Part shown: one piece after another, positions 1 through 8,871 of the stretch
Layout: each line of letters begins with the position of its first letter
Position numbering within the stretch: position 1 is the stretch's first letter
IMG/VR virus record: IMGVR_UViG_3300009320_000478
Coordinates: 1-22,859 of that record
From: a virus
Length of the DNA: 22,859 nt
Reading direction: 5' to 3' (one strand)
Notes under the pieces: generated by a model
The model's input: the letters and a program-made list of their open reading frames with translations, nothing else
Told to the model about the DNA's origin: nothing
The model's database searches: none
Translations under genes and position numbers: made by a program

Positions 1-218
1 CAGTTCCGCTAACGAAATATATTGGAATATATGATGATGCATTTCCAATGGATGGTGGCAATTTATCAAGAGCGAACGGCGGCGGCGCAGTTGTCGGTCC
101 GAAGGATGAAGCAACACCTACATCTCCGGGTTGGGCATTTGGAGGTATGATAAAAATTGATGTAAATGGCGCTGATGCTTGGATTCCATATTATACAGAA
201 GTAATACCAGATCGATAG
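1..218 (+). CDS. C-terminus of probable phage virion/tail-fibre protein (5' end outside window)
   Basis: The frame starting at base 3 is open to the TAG at 216-218, giving about 71 residues that end with YYTEVIPDR. The sequence is rich in Gly, Ala, Asn and Asp (a Gly-Gly-Gly stretch, PGWAFGG) with few charged runs. This is the composition of the C-terminal ends of phage fibre and other surface proteins. No catalytic motif is visible. It lies directly upstream of the giant glycan-modifying enzyme, and the other edge of the window also carries a fibre-like gene, so a receptor-binding or virion-surface role is the most reasonable reading. The product name is an inference from composition and context; the reading frame itself is clear. 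Confidence 0.6.
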   Translation, partial: VPLTKYIGIYDDAFPMDGGNLSRANGGGAVVGPKDEATPTSPGWAFGGMIKIDVNGADAWIPYYTEVIPDR

Positions 219-250
219 AATGATGTGTTTCATTAATTAAATTAAATGTA

Positions 251-259
251 CTTATAAGA
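251..259 (+). promoter_or_regulatory. candidate phage late-promoter box (CTTATAAGA)
   Basis: CTTATAAGA lies in the short gap after the upstream gene and 10 bases before the ATG of the giant enzyme. It resembles the T4 late-promoter -10 box (TATAAATA) and similar boxes precede several other genes here. If it is a promoter, the leader would be only a few bases long. No clear Shine-Dalgarno sequence is seen before the ATG at 270. In such AT-rich DNA a single occurrence is weak evidence. Confidence 0.3.
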
Positions 260-269
260 AAATAGTTTC

Positions 270-3200
270 ATGAAAAAATTAAAAGTTTTAGCAAATTCAT
301 CATTTATTGGTGATACCGGCTACAATTCCCACACACGAGAATTCTTTACAGCACTATCCAAATTTTCTGATCTGAAAGTCCGAAATTATACTATTGGGAA
401 AAGTTGGAATGGATATAACAAAACACCACATAATAAAGAAAGTTATATTAAGCAAGAGCATAAAGATATTTTATTTTCTCAGACATTATATGATGATGGT
501 AAAAGGAAAGATTATCCAATCTATTCTCATGATTCAAACTTCAAGCCGGATGTAAATATAGTATTAAATGAAGTAAACCACCACTACTTCTATGATGATT
601 ACGAAGGTCCAAAAATAGCATATAATGTTTGGGAATCAACTAAGTATCCAGATGACTTTATGGATAGGATTTTGGAATACGATCAATTGTGGGTACCAAC
701 CGAATGGCAAAAGCAATGTTCAATCAAACAGGGATATCCATCCGATAGAGTTAAAGTTATACCAGAAGCGGTGGATGCCACCACATTCTTTCCAGAAGAA
801 ATAAAGTATGACGATAATATATTTCGTTTTCTAGTTTTTGGTAGATGGGACTACCGAAAATCAATAAATGAAATAATTGAATCATTCCTAAAAACATTCA
901 ATAAGAACGAAAAAGTAGAGCTGGTATTATCAGTCGATAATCCATTTTCAATTGATGGAATGAAGACAACTGAAGAACGTCTAAAGCATTATGGGTTTAA
1001 TGATAAACGAATTAAAGTTATACATTTCCCTTCCAGAGAAAAGTATATTGAATACTTAAAAAGTGGACATGTATTTGTTTCTTGTGCTAGATCAGAAGGA
1101 TGGAACTTGCCTCTGATTGAAGCGCTGGCATGCGGAACGCCATCAATATATTCAAACTGGGGAGCTCAGCTTGAATTTGCTAAAGGAAAAGGCCATCCCG
1201 TTGAGATTATTGGAGAGCGACCGGCATCTGATGGTTCTGAATTTAGTTATGGTGCTGGAGCCAAATCTGTTGATGGAAAACATGGATATAAAGCAACTGA
1301 TTTAATTCCTGGAAATTATTGCGAGCCAGATTATGACGATCTCAGCAAAACAATGAGATATATTTATGAAAATTACGATAAATGTAAAAAGAAAGCATTG
1401 GATGATTCAAAATTAATTCGTGAACAATTTACATGGGAAAATGCCGCTAAAAAAGCATATAAAATTTTAGAGAATATTGATATACCCGATGGGAACAAAT
1501 ATACATATAACATATATTATAATAAGAATGATCATAAATTATATTTTGAAAATAATAAAGGAGACATAGGACATAGACACGTTTATATTAAAGATGTATC
1601 TAATAATATTACTATGTACCATTTTGATTGGGATTTATCTACAAATATGCGGGCGATTCCATCTAATATAGTGTCTGATTATAATTTATTGAAAAATTTT
1701 AAGGGATTTTTAGTTCAGGTTTTGGATGAGGAAGAAAAAATTATATATGAAACAAATGTAATAGTAAACGATTGTGATAAAATAGATGATTTGAAATTTC
1801 ATCAAAATGATAAAGAAGAGTTGTGGATAAATATTTATGAAATGTTCTATAAAGACATTTATCAAAATATGTTTGAAGGAGATATAAATACTGTTATAGA
1901 TATTGGGGCAAATATTGGGATATTTACAAGATATTGTCTTAAAAAAGGAGTAAAAAAATGTTATTCTATAGAACCATCTATTGCTTATAAATATTTAGAA
2001 AAAAATTTCAAAGGAGATAATAGGATTAAATGCATTGATGCTGCCATAACTGGAAAGTCTGGAGTCGCTAATTTATATATACAGGATAATGGGGAATCAC
2101 TTAGTTCTTTGTTTTTGGATGAAAGCAAAAAAATGAATGAAAAGTATATAACTAAACAAGTAAAGACTTATTCTTTTAATGATTTCGTGACTAAGTACAA
2201 TATTGATAAAATAGATATATTAAAAATCGACGTCGAAGGATCTGAATATGAAATACTAGAACATATGAGTGATGATTATCTGAAAAATAATATATCAAAG
2301 TCAATAATAGAATTTCATTTTAATGACGGCATTAAATTAAAGAGAATTATTGATAAACTAGAACGAAATGGATTTGCAATTCAAATCAAAAACCAAAGCA
2401 CGACTGAAACTGGAAGTATTGATAATACGAATGGTATTCTATTTGCTAGTAAAAATGCAATAACTAAAAAACACTCAGAAAAATTTGAATTTAGATATGA
2501 AGAGAATAAAGATAATATTTTAGTTTATGTTATACCCCATGGAATTGAATATGGAAAAGAATATAATGCATATATAAGAGATGGTATAACTGACTTACTT
2601 ATCTATAGTGATGAATTTAGTTTCAAAGATGGTGTTGAATATTGGATGTCAATTGATAATATGTCTTTGGGCAAAATTCGATTTGTTATATTAGATTCAA
2701 ATAAGAATATTGTTTTTGAAAAGTTTTTTAATACTAAAAGACAAAAGGAATCCATAATCGATCATCATATTTATAGTCAATTTATTGATGAAATTTTTGG
2801 TATATATCGTGGAATAATGCATAATAAAGAATATGAATACGATATATGTCGAGTAGAAAAAGGAGATATTTGTGTGGATATTGGAGCAAATATTGGATTA
2901 TTTAGTATGTATGGTTCTTTGTTAGGAGCTTCTAAAATTTATGCTATTGAACCATGTTCTTTTACTTTTGATCATTTAATAAGAAATAAATCTATCAATG
3001 AAAAGTATGATAATGTTATAATTCCATTTAAGTGTGCTATAACGGCTGATACTGGTAAAAGAGACATGTTTGTATATGGCGTTGGTTCTTGTATGAATTC
3101 TTTAGTTGATGTCGGACTTAAGCTATCTCATGAGAAGGAATCAGTGAATGCTGTTAATATTAATGATTTCGTCTATAGTAATAAAATAGACCATATTAAT

Positions 3201-6200
3201 TTCCTTAAAATCGACGCCGAGGGATCAGAATATGAAATTATAGATACAATTGACTCTGAATTTTTATCTAAACATATTGATAAAATGGTCATAGAATTTC
3301 ATGAAGTTCATAATAATGATTATGAAACGTCTCTAGATAAAATAATAAAATGCGGTTTTGAATACTATGAAAATAAAGATAATGATCCATTTATTATGTT
3401 ATATGCATGGAAACCACATCTTAAAAAAGAAATAAAATCGGCATTTGTAGTAACCTGGTTCGGTGAACTACCATACTGGTTTAGTTATTTCTTGAAGTCT
3501 TGTGAATATAATCCATTATATGATTGGTTGATTTTTTCTGATGCATTGCCACCGAATAATATTCCATCCAATGTTAAATTTATTAAGTTCGATTTACAAG
3601 AATTTAATAAGCTGGCTTCTGATAAATTGAATAGAAATGTGGAAATTACCAATGCATATAAATTATGTGATTTTAAGAGTTTATATGGATTTATTTATGA
3701 AGAATATTTAACTAAATACGACTATTGGGGATTCTGTGATATAGATGTTATATGGGGCGACATTAATAAATTTTTTGGAAATTATTTACGCAAAGGAATT
3801 GATATTATAACTCTCGGAGCAGAAGAAAAAAATGGATTGCATTATAGAATATGTGGTCCGTGTACTTTAGTTAAAAATATAGAAGAATTGAATAAGTTAT
3901 TTTTTAACGTGCCAGAACTTGAAGAGATTTTTTCTTCTAACAATTATATAAATTTTGAAGAATCACATTGGGATAAATATGTTAAAAATAATGATAATAT
4001 TAATTTAGAGATATTATTAAATTTACAGAGTTGGGAAAACGGCGGTCCTATTTTGGACAATGAATGGAATAATGGGAAACTATATTTACCATCTGGTAGA
4101 GAAATAATGATGTCGCATATGATTGAAAAAAATAGGACATTTGAAGATACCGGGTTTCGGTTTTTTGATTCAAACAAACAGGATGATGAATTGGTTTATA
4201 TTACTGGTGGTGATGAAAAATATATGCCACTAATAGATGTTTTAACTAGAAGTTTACTAAAATACTCCAAATATAAAATAATAGTTTATGGTTATAATTG
4301 TGATGTGCCAATTAAATATGAGAATGTAATAAAGAAGAGGATAGATATAAAGGAGGATAATCTTATTGATTATTCAGATAGGCCAGTGGGTTATATGTTT
4401 GCAAAACAACAATGTTGTCTAGACGCGATACAAAATTTTAATTATAAGAATTTCGTATGGATAGACGGAGATAGTTTTGCTAGTAAACATATTGATAATG
4501 TTACCAAATATATATCCCAATTAGATAATTATCCTTTGATTAACTCACATATACACGATTCTATTGTTTCTAATATAACTGGAAGGACAATGCAAGAAGA
4601 TTTAATAGAGTTAGTGGGTGCTGCCAATCGTCAATATCCATGGTTGCACGCGTGTATGATGCTTTTTAATAAAAGTAGCGACTGGTTTTTCAGAGAAGTA
4701 TTGATGGTTGCAGAAAAATTACACGATGATATAAAACTAAGACAAACCATATTTGGAACTGATGAACTATTAATGAATGTTTTATTGTGGAAATATGGGT
4801 TTGATAAAAAAATGGATGTACATGATCTTGATAGTGAAAATGAGGATAATTTTTATAAATTTTCACTCAATGATGTAGAAAAAACCTATAAAAATTTTAC
4901 ACCCCTATTAAGTGATGGATTATCGCCACACGCTATACTTCCAACTAAAGAGGAAGATATACTTGTATATCATGGTCAAAAAGACGCTAAAAAAGCCAAT
5001 GAAATGGTCGATTATTTGGATAAAAAAATTCATTATAGTAGTATGGGTGAATTACAATTAGAACAGCAATCCAATGAAATTGGATTATACTTTAAGTATT
5101 TTGATGTAAATGATGGAGATGTGGTTGTTGATTTAGGAGCATGCTTGGGATTGACAACTTTAGAAATATTAAAAAGAAATCCAAAAAAAGTTTATTGTGT
5201 AGAAGCTTCAGATTTAATATATAAAGATTTGTATAGAAATATTACGAATTTCAGCAATGTGATACCTTGTAAATTATTAATCGGAGAAGAAAAAAATAAA
5301 ATAGGAATTTTTGAGTATAGTGATAAAGATAATGATGTAGAGATTTTATCTTTTTATGAGTTTGTAAAACAAAATAATATTGATAAAATAGACTTTCTAA
5401 AAATGGATATTGAAGGAGCTGAATTTGAAATTTTTAATGATAAAAATAGCAGAGATTGGATTGGGAACAATGTAAAAAATATAGTGGGAGAAAATCATAT
5501 AGATCATAAGAAAGAAGAGTTTTTTGATCTAATTAATAAAATTAAAGATTTAGGATTTGATTTAATTCTTAATAGTATAGATGGAATAGATATTACACAA
5601 CAAGTGATCAATAATCAATTTTTGAGTGATGTAAATGAATACGCAATAGATTATTATAGACATGTTCTTTTCTATGCATTTAAAGATAGATTTTGTTGGG
5701 TTACGGCCGGCGATGAAAAATATATGGGAATGATAGACGTCTTGGCCAAAAGTTTATTGAAATACTCTAAACATAAGTTAATAGTTTATGGATTTAACTG
5801 TGATCCGAATATTGATTTACCCAACGTCATAAATAGACGAATTGATTTTCCTGTAAAAACATCTAATTTTATCAAAAATGCCCCGAAATCAGATTTAAGA
5901 GATAAAGAACATTTAATATATTTTGCAAAGTATTTAGCCAGTTTAGAATCATTAAATGAAAATTATGATACTTTTGCAATGATAGACGGAGATGTTTTCG
6001 TAACGGAGAATATAGATAAATGTGTTAAATATTCAAATGATCTACTAGATTATCCATTATTCATGCGATATTATTATGGCGATCTTGTTTTCTGGCGAAT
6101 CATTGATGGTGTAAAAATGGAGTGTGGTTATGGATCTGAATTATCCAAAATTAAAAATATAAATAGAAATCCAAATAATAGAATTGTAGCAGGTGGTTTT

Positions 6201-8849
6201 TATTTCTATAATAAAAAAAGTGAGAATTTTTTTAATTCGTGCTTAGATTGGAATAAAGAATTAGATAAAATTAGTTTTACGGATTATATAGATGATAATG
6301 CATTCGCAGATGAGCGGGTTGTGAATAATATATTATGGAAAGATAATTTAGATAAATATTTACCAGTAACGTGGAATCACCACAACGGATCAGCAGGCGA
6401 TATACAAGTAAGTAATAAATATACAAAATATCTTAAAAGAGGGTTTGATGTCATGTTTGATGAAAACACCAAAGACGTATATTTTATACACGGACCAGAT
6501 CCATCTGTAGCTAGTAAAAATGCGAAAATATTAATGGAAAATTATGAAGATTATTATAATAATAATATGTTAATGATTGTCGCTCATCCAGATGACGAAA
6601 TAATTTTTGGAGGAGCCGAATTAATACAAAATGCGTCTAATTATCAAGTTATTTGTGTTACTTGTGGAGAACATGATAGTAGTAAACACGATTTTGAAAA
6701 AGTTATGAATGAACTAGGAGTTTGTTCATATGAAATATGGGATTATAAAGCGGAATTTGAATTATTTGAAAACAAATTAGTGGATGATATTAGTAAAATA
6801 ATCAATTCTAAAAAATGGGATAAAATAGTAACTCATAATCCAATTGGTGAATATGGTCATATACAACATAAACAAATATTTGATATAGTCAAAGAATTAA
6901 CTGATGATTTTTATATTTTCACTAAAACTCCAGAAATATTAAGTTCCGATGTATTAGATAAAAAGAAAAATATTTTAGATTTATATGAATCTGAACAGCC
7001 AATTATTCATCAACTAAGAGTTAAAAACGGGGATTGGTATATTAGTCCGGATAGCTCTACCAACTATATTGAGTATGGCACCATTGAAAAATACGATTCT
7101 AGTAAAGATATAACATCATTTATTAGTTGTATGGATAAATCACATAATTATCAGGAGACTTATAATATTAGTAGAGCATATGATATTGGAATGATACAAT
7201 CAAATGGTGAAATAACTAGTTTAGTCGAATTTCTAAAGGATAAAAATATAAAGAATTTCTTAGAAATAGGCACCGATCAGGGCGGTACATTTTATCTATT
7301 TACAAAAATAACATCTGGTAAAAAAATATCATTGGATCTTCCTCGGAATTCATTTGAAACAGAATCTATTCTAGAGGCAAGAAACAATTTAATGCGTAGT
7401 TGGTCTGATAATGTGCATATAATTTCTGGTGATTCACATAAAATGGAATCGTTAAATCAAGTAAAAAAGATTTTAGATGGCGAATTATTAGATTTATTAT
7501 TTATAGACGGCGATCATACATATAATGGAGTATATCAAGATTATATAATGTACTCTAGTTTGGTTCAAGACGATGGATATATAGTGTTCCATGACACCAA
7601 CGACTCAGAAGAATATACACAGTCAGGTTATTCTGTTAGTATTTTATGGAATCAGCTAGACGGAAATAAAATAGAGTTTAACGAGAATAATAGTTGGGGT
7701 GGAATTGGATTAATAACCAAAAATAGTTCTAACACAATAAATAATAAAATTGATACAACTGGAGAGGAATTAACAATAAATGTAAACTTTGTTCAAGGGG
7801 CAATGGCTGAGTTATTGTCGAATAAATCATCTGAATATTATATTGAATTTATCGATTCAGACAAAGGACAAACGATACACCAAGAATATATTAAAAATAA
7901 CACATGGATTAAACCTGATAGAAAATGGTATACAAACTGGTTAATACGGATCATTAATCGATCTTCAAATAAAATAATACACGAACATAAGTTTGATTTA
8001 ACAAATAAAAGAGCATATATTGCACTAGAGAGTAAGTCGTTAGGTGACACACTGGCGTGGATGCCATACGTAGAAGAATTTCGTAAAAAACATAATTGCG
8101 AAACAATTTGTTCAACATTTTGGAATCACTTCTTCAAATCAGAATATAAAGATATAACATTTGTCAAACCAGGAACAACTGTTCATAATCTATATGCTAT
8201 GTATAGTGTCGGTATATTCTCAGAAGACGGTATGAATCCAATCGATATAAAAAAAACACCATTACAAAAAGTAGCAACAGATATACTGGGTCTTGATTAT
8301 GAAGAGATCAAACCAAAAATTCACAAAAAACCAAAATTACGAAAAATAAAAGAACCATATATTTGTATTGCGCCGTATGCGACAGCGCAATGTAAATTTT
8401 GGAATAATCAAAATGGATGGCAGGAATTAGTTGATCATCTAAACAAAAAAGGATATAAGGTCGTACTAATATCACGTGAGGAATCTGGATATATGGGTAA
8501 TGATCATCCAACTGGGATAATAGATAAGTCTGGTGATAAGTATGATATTTATGATCGTATAAATGATTTAGAACACGCCGATGCTTTTATTGGAGTTGGA
8601 TCTGGACTATCTTGGCTTGCTTGGGCAGTGGGAACTCCGGTTATTATGATATCAGGATTCTCACCCCCGTGGTATGAATTCAAATGCGAACGAATAATTA
8701 ACATGGATGTATGTAATAGTTGTTGGCCAGAAAATAAACTAGACGCAGGTAACTGGAATTGGTGTCCAAAACAAAAAAACTTTGAATGCACAAGATCAAT
8801 AACATCGGCTGAAGTTATAAAATCATTGAACAGAATTTTGAAAAATTGA
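270..8849 (+). CDS. Giant multi-domain glycosyltransferase / FkbM methyltransferase / PIG-L deacetylase / heptosyltransferase-like polyenzyme (2,859 aa)
   Basis: Single uninterrupted frame; the modules below are read from motifs. 1-405: GT-B glycosyltransferase of GT4 type with an E-x7-E pair (E276, E284) in SEGWNLPLIEALACGTP. 520-755, 845-1055 and 1600-1800: FkbM-type SAM methyltransferases with DIGANIG or DLGACLG loops (D544, D870, D1621) and K-I/M-D-x-E-G acids (D654, D982, D1713). 1057-1307: glycosyltransferase-like module with DIDVIWGD (D1157, D1159), like DUF6625 proteins. 1308-1587 and 1808-2095: duplicated GT-A-like modules with IDGD (D1399/D1401, D1906/D1908). 2100-2270: PIG-L/LmbE deacetylase with AHPDDE (H2106, D2108, D2109) and GHIQH (H2197, H2200). 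2330-2450: SAM-binding fold with EIGTDQGG and IDGDHTY. 2500-2859: domain like autotransporter O-heptosyltransferases, with SLGDTLAW and cysteines 2815, 2818, 2832, 2840. Beta-rich linkers lie near 410-515 and 760-835. Substrate unknown; fibre or host-glycan modification is inferred from the neighbours. Confidence 0.88.
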   Translation: MKKLKVLANSSFIGDTGYNSHTREFFTALSKFSDLKVRNYTIGKSWNGYNKTPHNKESYIKQEHKDILFSQTLYDDGKRKDYPIYSHDSNFKPDVNIVLNEVNHHYFYDDYEGPKIAYNVWESTKYPDDFMDRILEYDQLWVPTEWQKQCSIKQGYPSDRVKVIPEAVDATTFFPEEIKYDDNIFRFLVFGRWDYRKSINEIIESFLKTFNKNEKVELVLSVDNPFSIDGMKTTEERLKHYGFNDKRIKVIHFPSREKYIEYLKSGHVFVSCARSEGWNLPLIEALACGTPSIYSNWGAQLEFAKGKGHPVEIIGERPASDGSEFSYGAGAKSVDGKHGYKATDLIPGNYCEPDYDDLSKTMRYIYENYDKCKKKALDDSKLIREQFTWENAAKKAYKILENIDIPDGNKYTYNIYYNKNDHKLYFENNKGDIGHRHVYIKDVSNNITMYHFDWDLSTNMRAIPSNIVSDYNLLKNFKGFLVQVLDEEEKIIYETNVIVNDCDKIDDLKFHQNDKEELWINIYEMFYKDIYQNMFEGDINTVIDIGANIGIFTRYCLKKGVKKCYSIEPSIAYKYLEKNFKGDNRIKCIDAAITGKSGVANLYIQDNGESLSSLFLDESKKMNEKYITKQVKTYSFNDFVTKYNIDKIDILKIDVEGSEYEILEHMSDDYLKNNISKSIIEFHFNDGIKLKRIIDKLERNGFAIQIKNQSTTETGSIDNTNGILFASKNAITKKHSEKFEFRYEENKDNILVYVIPHGIEYGKEYNAYIRDGITDLLIYSDEFSFKDGVEYWMSIDNMSLGKIRFVILDSNKNIVFEKFFNTKRQKESIIDHHIYSQFIDEIFGIYRGIMHNKEYEYDICRVEKGDICVDIGANIGLFSMYGSLLGASKIYAIEPCSFTFDHLIRNKSINEKYDNVIIPFKCAITADTGKRDMFVYGVGSCMNSLVDVGLKLSHEKESVNAVNINDFVYSNKIDHINFLKIDAEGSEYEIIDTIDSEFLSKHIDKMVIEFHEVHNNDYETSLDKIIKCGFEYYENKDNDPFIMLYAWKPHLKKEIKSAFVVTWFGELPYWFSYFLKSCEYNPLYDWLIFSDALPPNNIPSNVKFIKFDLQEFNKLASDKLNRNVEITNAYKLCDFKSLYGFIYEEYLTKYDYWGFCDIDVIWGDINKFFGNYLRKGIDIITLGAEEKNGLHYRICGPCTLVKNIEELNKLFFNVPELEEIFSSNNYINFEESHWDKYVKNNDNINLEILLNLQSWENGGPILDNEWNNGKLYLPSGREIMMSHMIEKNRTFEDTGFRFFDSNKQDDELVYITGGDEKYMPLIDVLTRSLLKYSKYKIIVYGYNCDVPIKYENVIKKRIDIKEDNLIDYSDRPVGYMFAKQQCCLDAIQNFNYKNFVWIDGDSFASKHIDNVTKYISQLDNYPLINSHIHDSIVSNITGRTMQEDLIELVGAANRQYPWLHACMMLFNKSSDWFFREVLMVAEKLHDDIKLRQTIFGTDELLMNVLLWKYGFDKKMDVHDLDSENEDNFYKFSLNDVEKTYKNFTPLLSDGLSPHAILPTKEEDILVYHGQKDAKKANEMVDYLDKKIHYSSMGELQLEQQSNEIGLYFKYFDVNDGDVVVDLGACLGLTTLEILKRNPKKVYCVEASDLIYKDLYRNITNFSNVIPCKLLIGEEKNKIGIFEYSDKDNDVEILSFYEFVKQNNIDKIDFLKMDIEGAEFEIFNDKNSRDWIGNNVKNIVGENHIDHKKEEFFDLINKIKDLGFDLILNSIDGIDITQQVINNQFLSDVNEYAIDYYRHVLFYAFKDRFCWVTAGDEKYMGMIDVLAKSLLKYSKHKLIVYGFNCDPNIDLPNVINRRIDFPVKTSNFIKNAPKSDLRDKEHLIYFAKYLASLESLNENYDTFAMIDGDVFVTENIDKCVKYSNDLLDYPLFMRYYYGDLVFWRIIDGVKMECGYGSELSKIKNINRNPNNRIVAGGFYFYNKKSENFFNSCLDWNKELDKISFTDYIDDNAFADERVVNNILWKDNLDKYLPVTWNHHNGSAGDIQVSNKYTKYLKRGFDVMFDENTKDVYFIHGPDPSVASKNAKILMENYEDYYNNNMLMIVAHPDDEIIFGGAELIQNASNYQVICVTCGEHDSSKHDFEKVMNELGVCSYEIWDYKAEFELFENKLVDDISKIINSKKWDKIVTHNPIGEYGHIQHKQIFDIVKELTDDFYIFTKTPEILSSDVLDKKKNILDLYESEQPIIHQLRVKNGDWYISPDSSTNYIEYGTIEKYDSSKDITSFISCMDKSHNYQETYNISRAYDIGMIQSNGEITSLVEFLKDKNIKNFLEIGTDQGGTFYLFTKITSGKKISLDLPRNSFETESILEARNNLMRSWSDNVHIISGDSHKMESLNQVKKILDGELLDLLFIDGDHTYNGVYQDYIMYSSLVQDDGYIVFHDTNDSEEYTQSGYSVSILWNQLDGNKIEFNENNSWGGIGLITKNSSNTINNKIDTTGEELTINVNFVQGAMAELLSNKSSEYYIEFIDSDKGQTIHQEYIKNNTWIKPDRKWYTNWLIRIINRSSNKIIHEHKFDLTNKRAYIALESKSLGDTLAWMPYVEEFRKKHNCETICSTFWNHFFKSEYKDITFVKPGTTVHNLYAMYSVGIFSEDGMNPIDIKKTPLQKVATDILGLDYEEIKPKIHKKPKLRKIKEPYICIAPYATAQCKFWNNQNGWQELVDHLNKKGYKVVLISREESGYMGNDHPTGIIDKSGDKYDIYDRINDLEHADAFIGVGSGLSWLAWAVGTPVIMISGFSPPWYEFKCERIINMDVCNSCWPENKLDAGNWNWCPKQKNFECTRSITSAEVIKSLNRILKN
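4197..4304 (+). repeat. GT-A-like module, copy 1 of an internal protein repeat
   Basis: Encodes residues 1310-1345 of the giant enzyme, beginning YITGGDEKYM and ending YGYNCD. It matches residues 1810-1845 at 26 of 36 positions when aligned by eye without gaps. Downstream of both copies, at similar spacing, lies an IDGD motif typical of metal-binding GT-A glycosyltransferases. This indicates internal duplication of a glycosyltransferase module of about 280 residues. Confidence 0.8.
5697..5804 (+). repeat. GT-A-like module, copy 2 of an internal protein repeat
   Basis: Encodes residues 1810-1845, beginning WVTAGDEKYM and ending YGFNCD. It is the partner of the repeat at 4197-4304 and is separated from it by the third FkbM-type methyltransferase module. 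The match is at protein level; the codons have diverged, so the duplication does not look very recent. Confidence 0.8.
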
Positions 8850-8860
8850 TATTTATTAAA

Positions 8861-8865
8861 AAGGA
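8861..8865 (+). promoter_or_regulatory. Shine-Dalgarno site that sets the start at 8872
   Basis: AAGGA lies 6 bases before the ATG at 8872. An upstream in-frame TTG at 8866 touches this site and cannot be used efficiently, so the protein begins MNFGKQ rather than two codons earlier. Confidence 0.7.
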
Positions 8866-8871
8866 TTGTAC

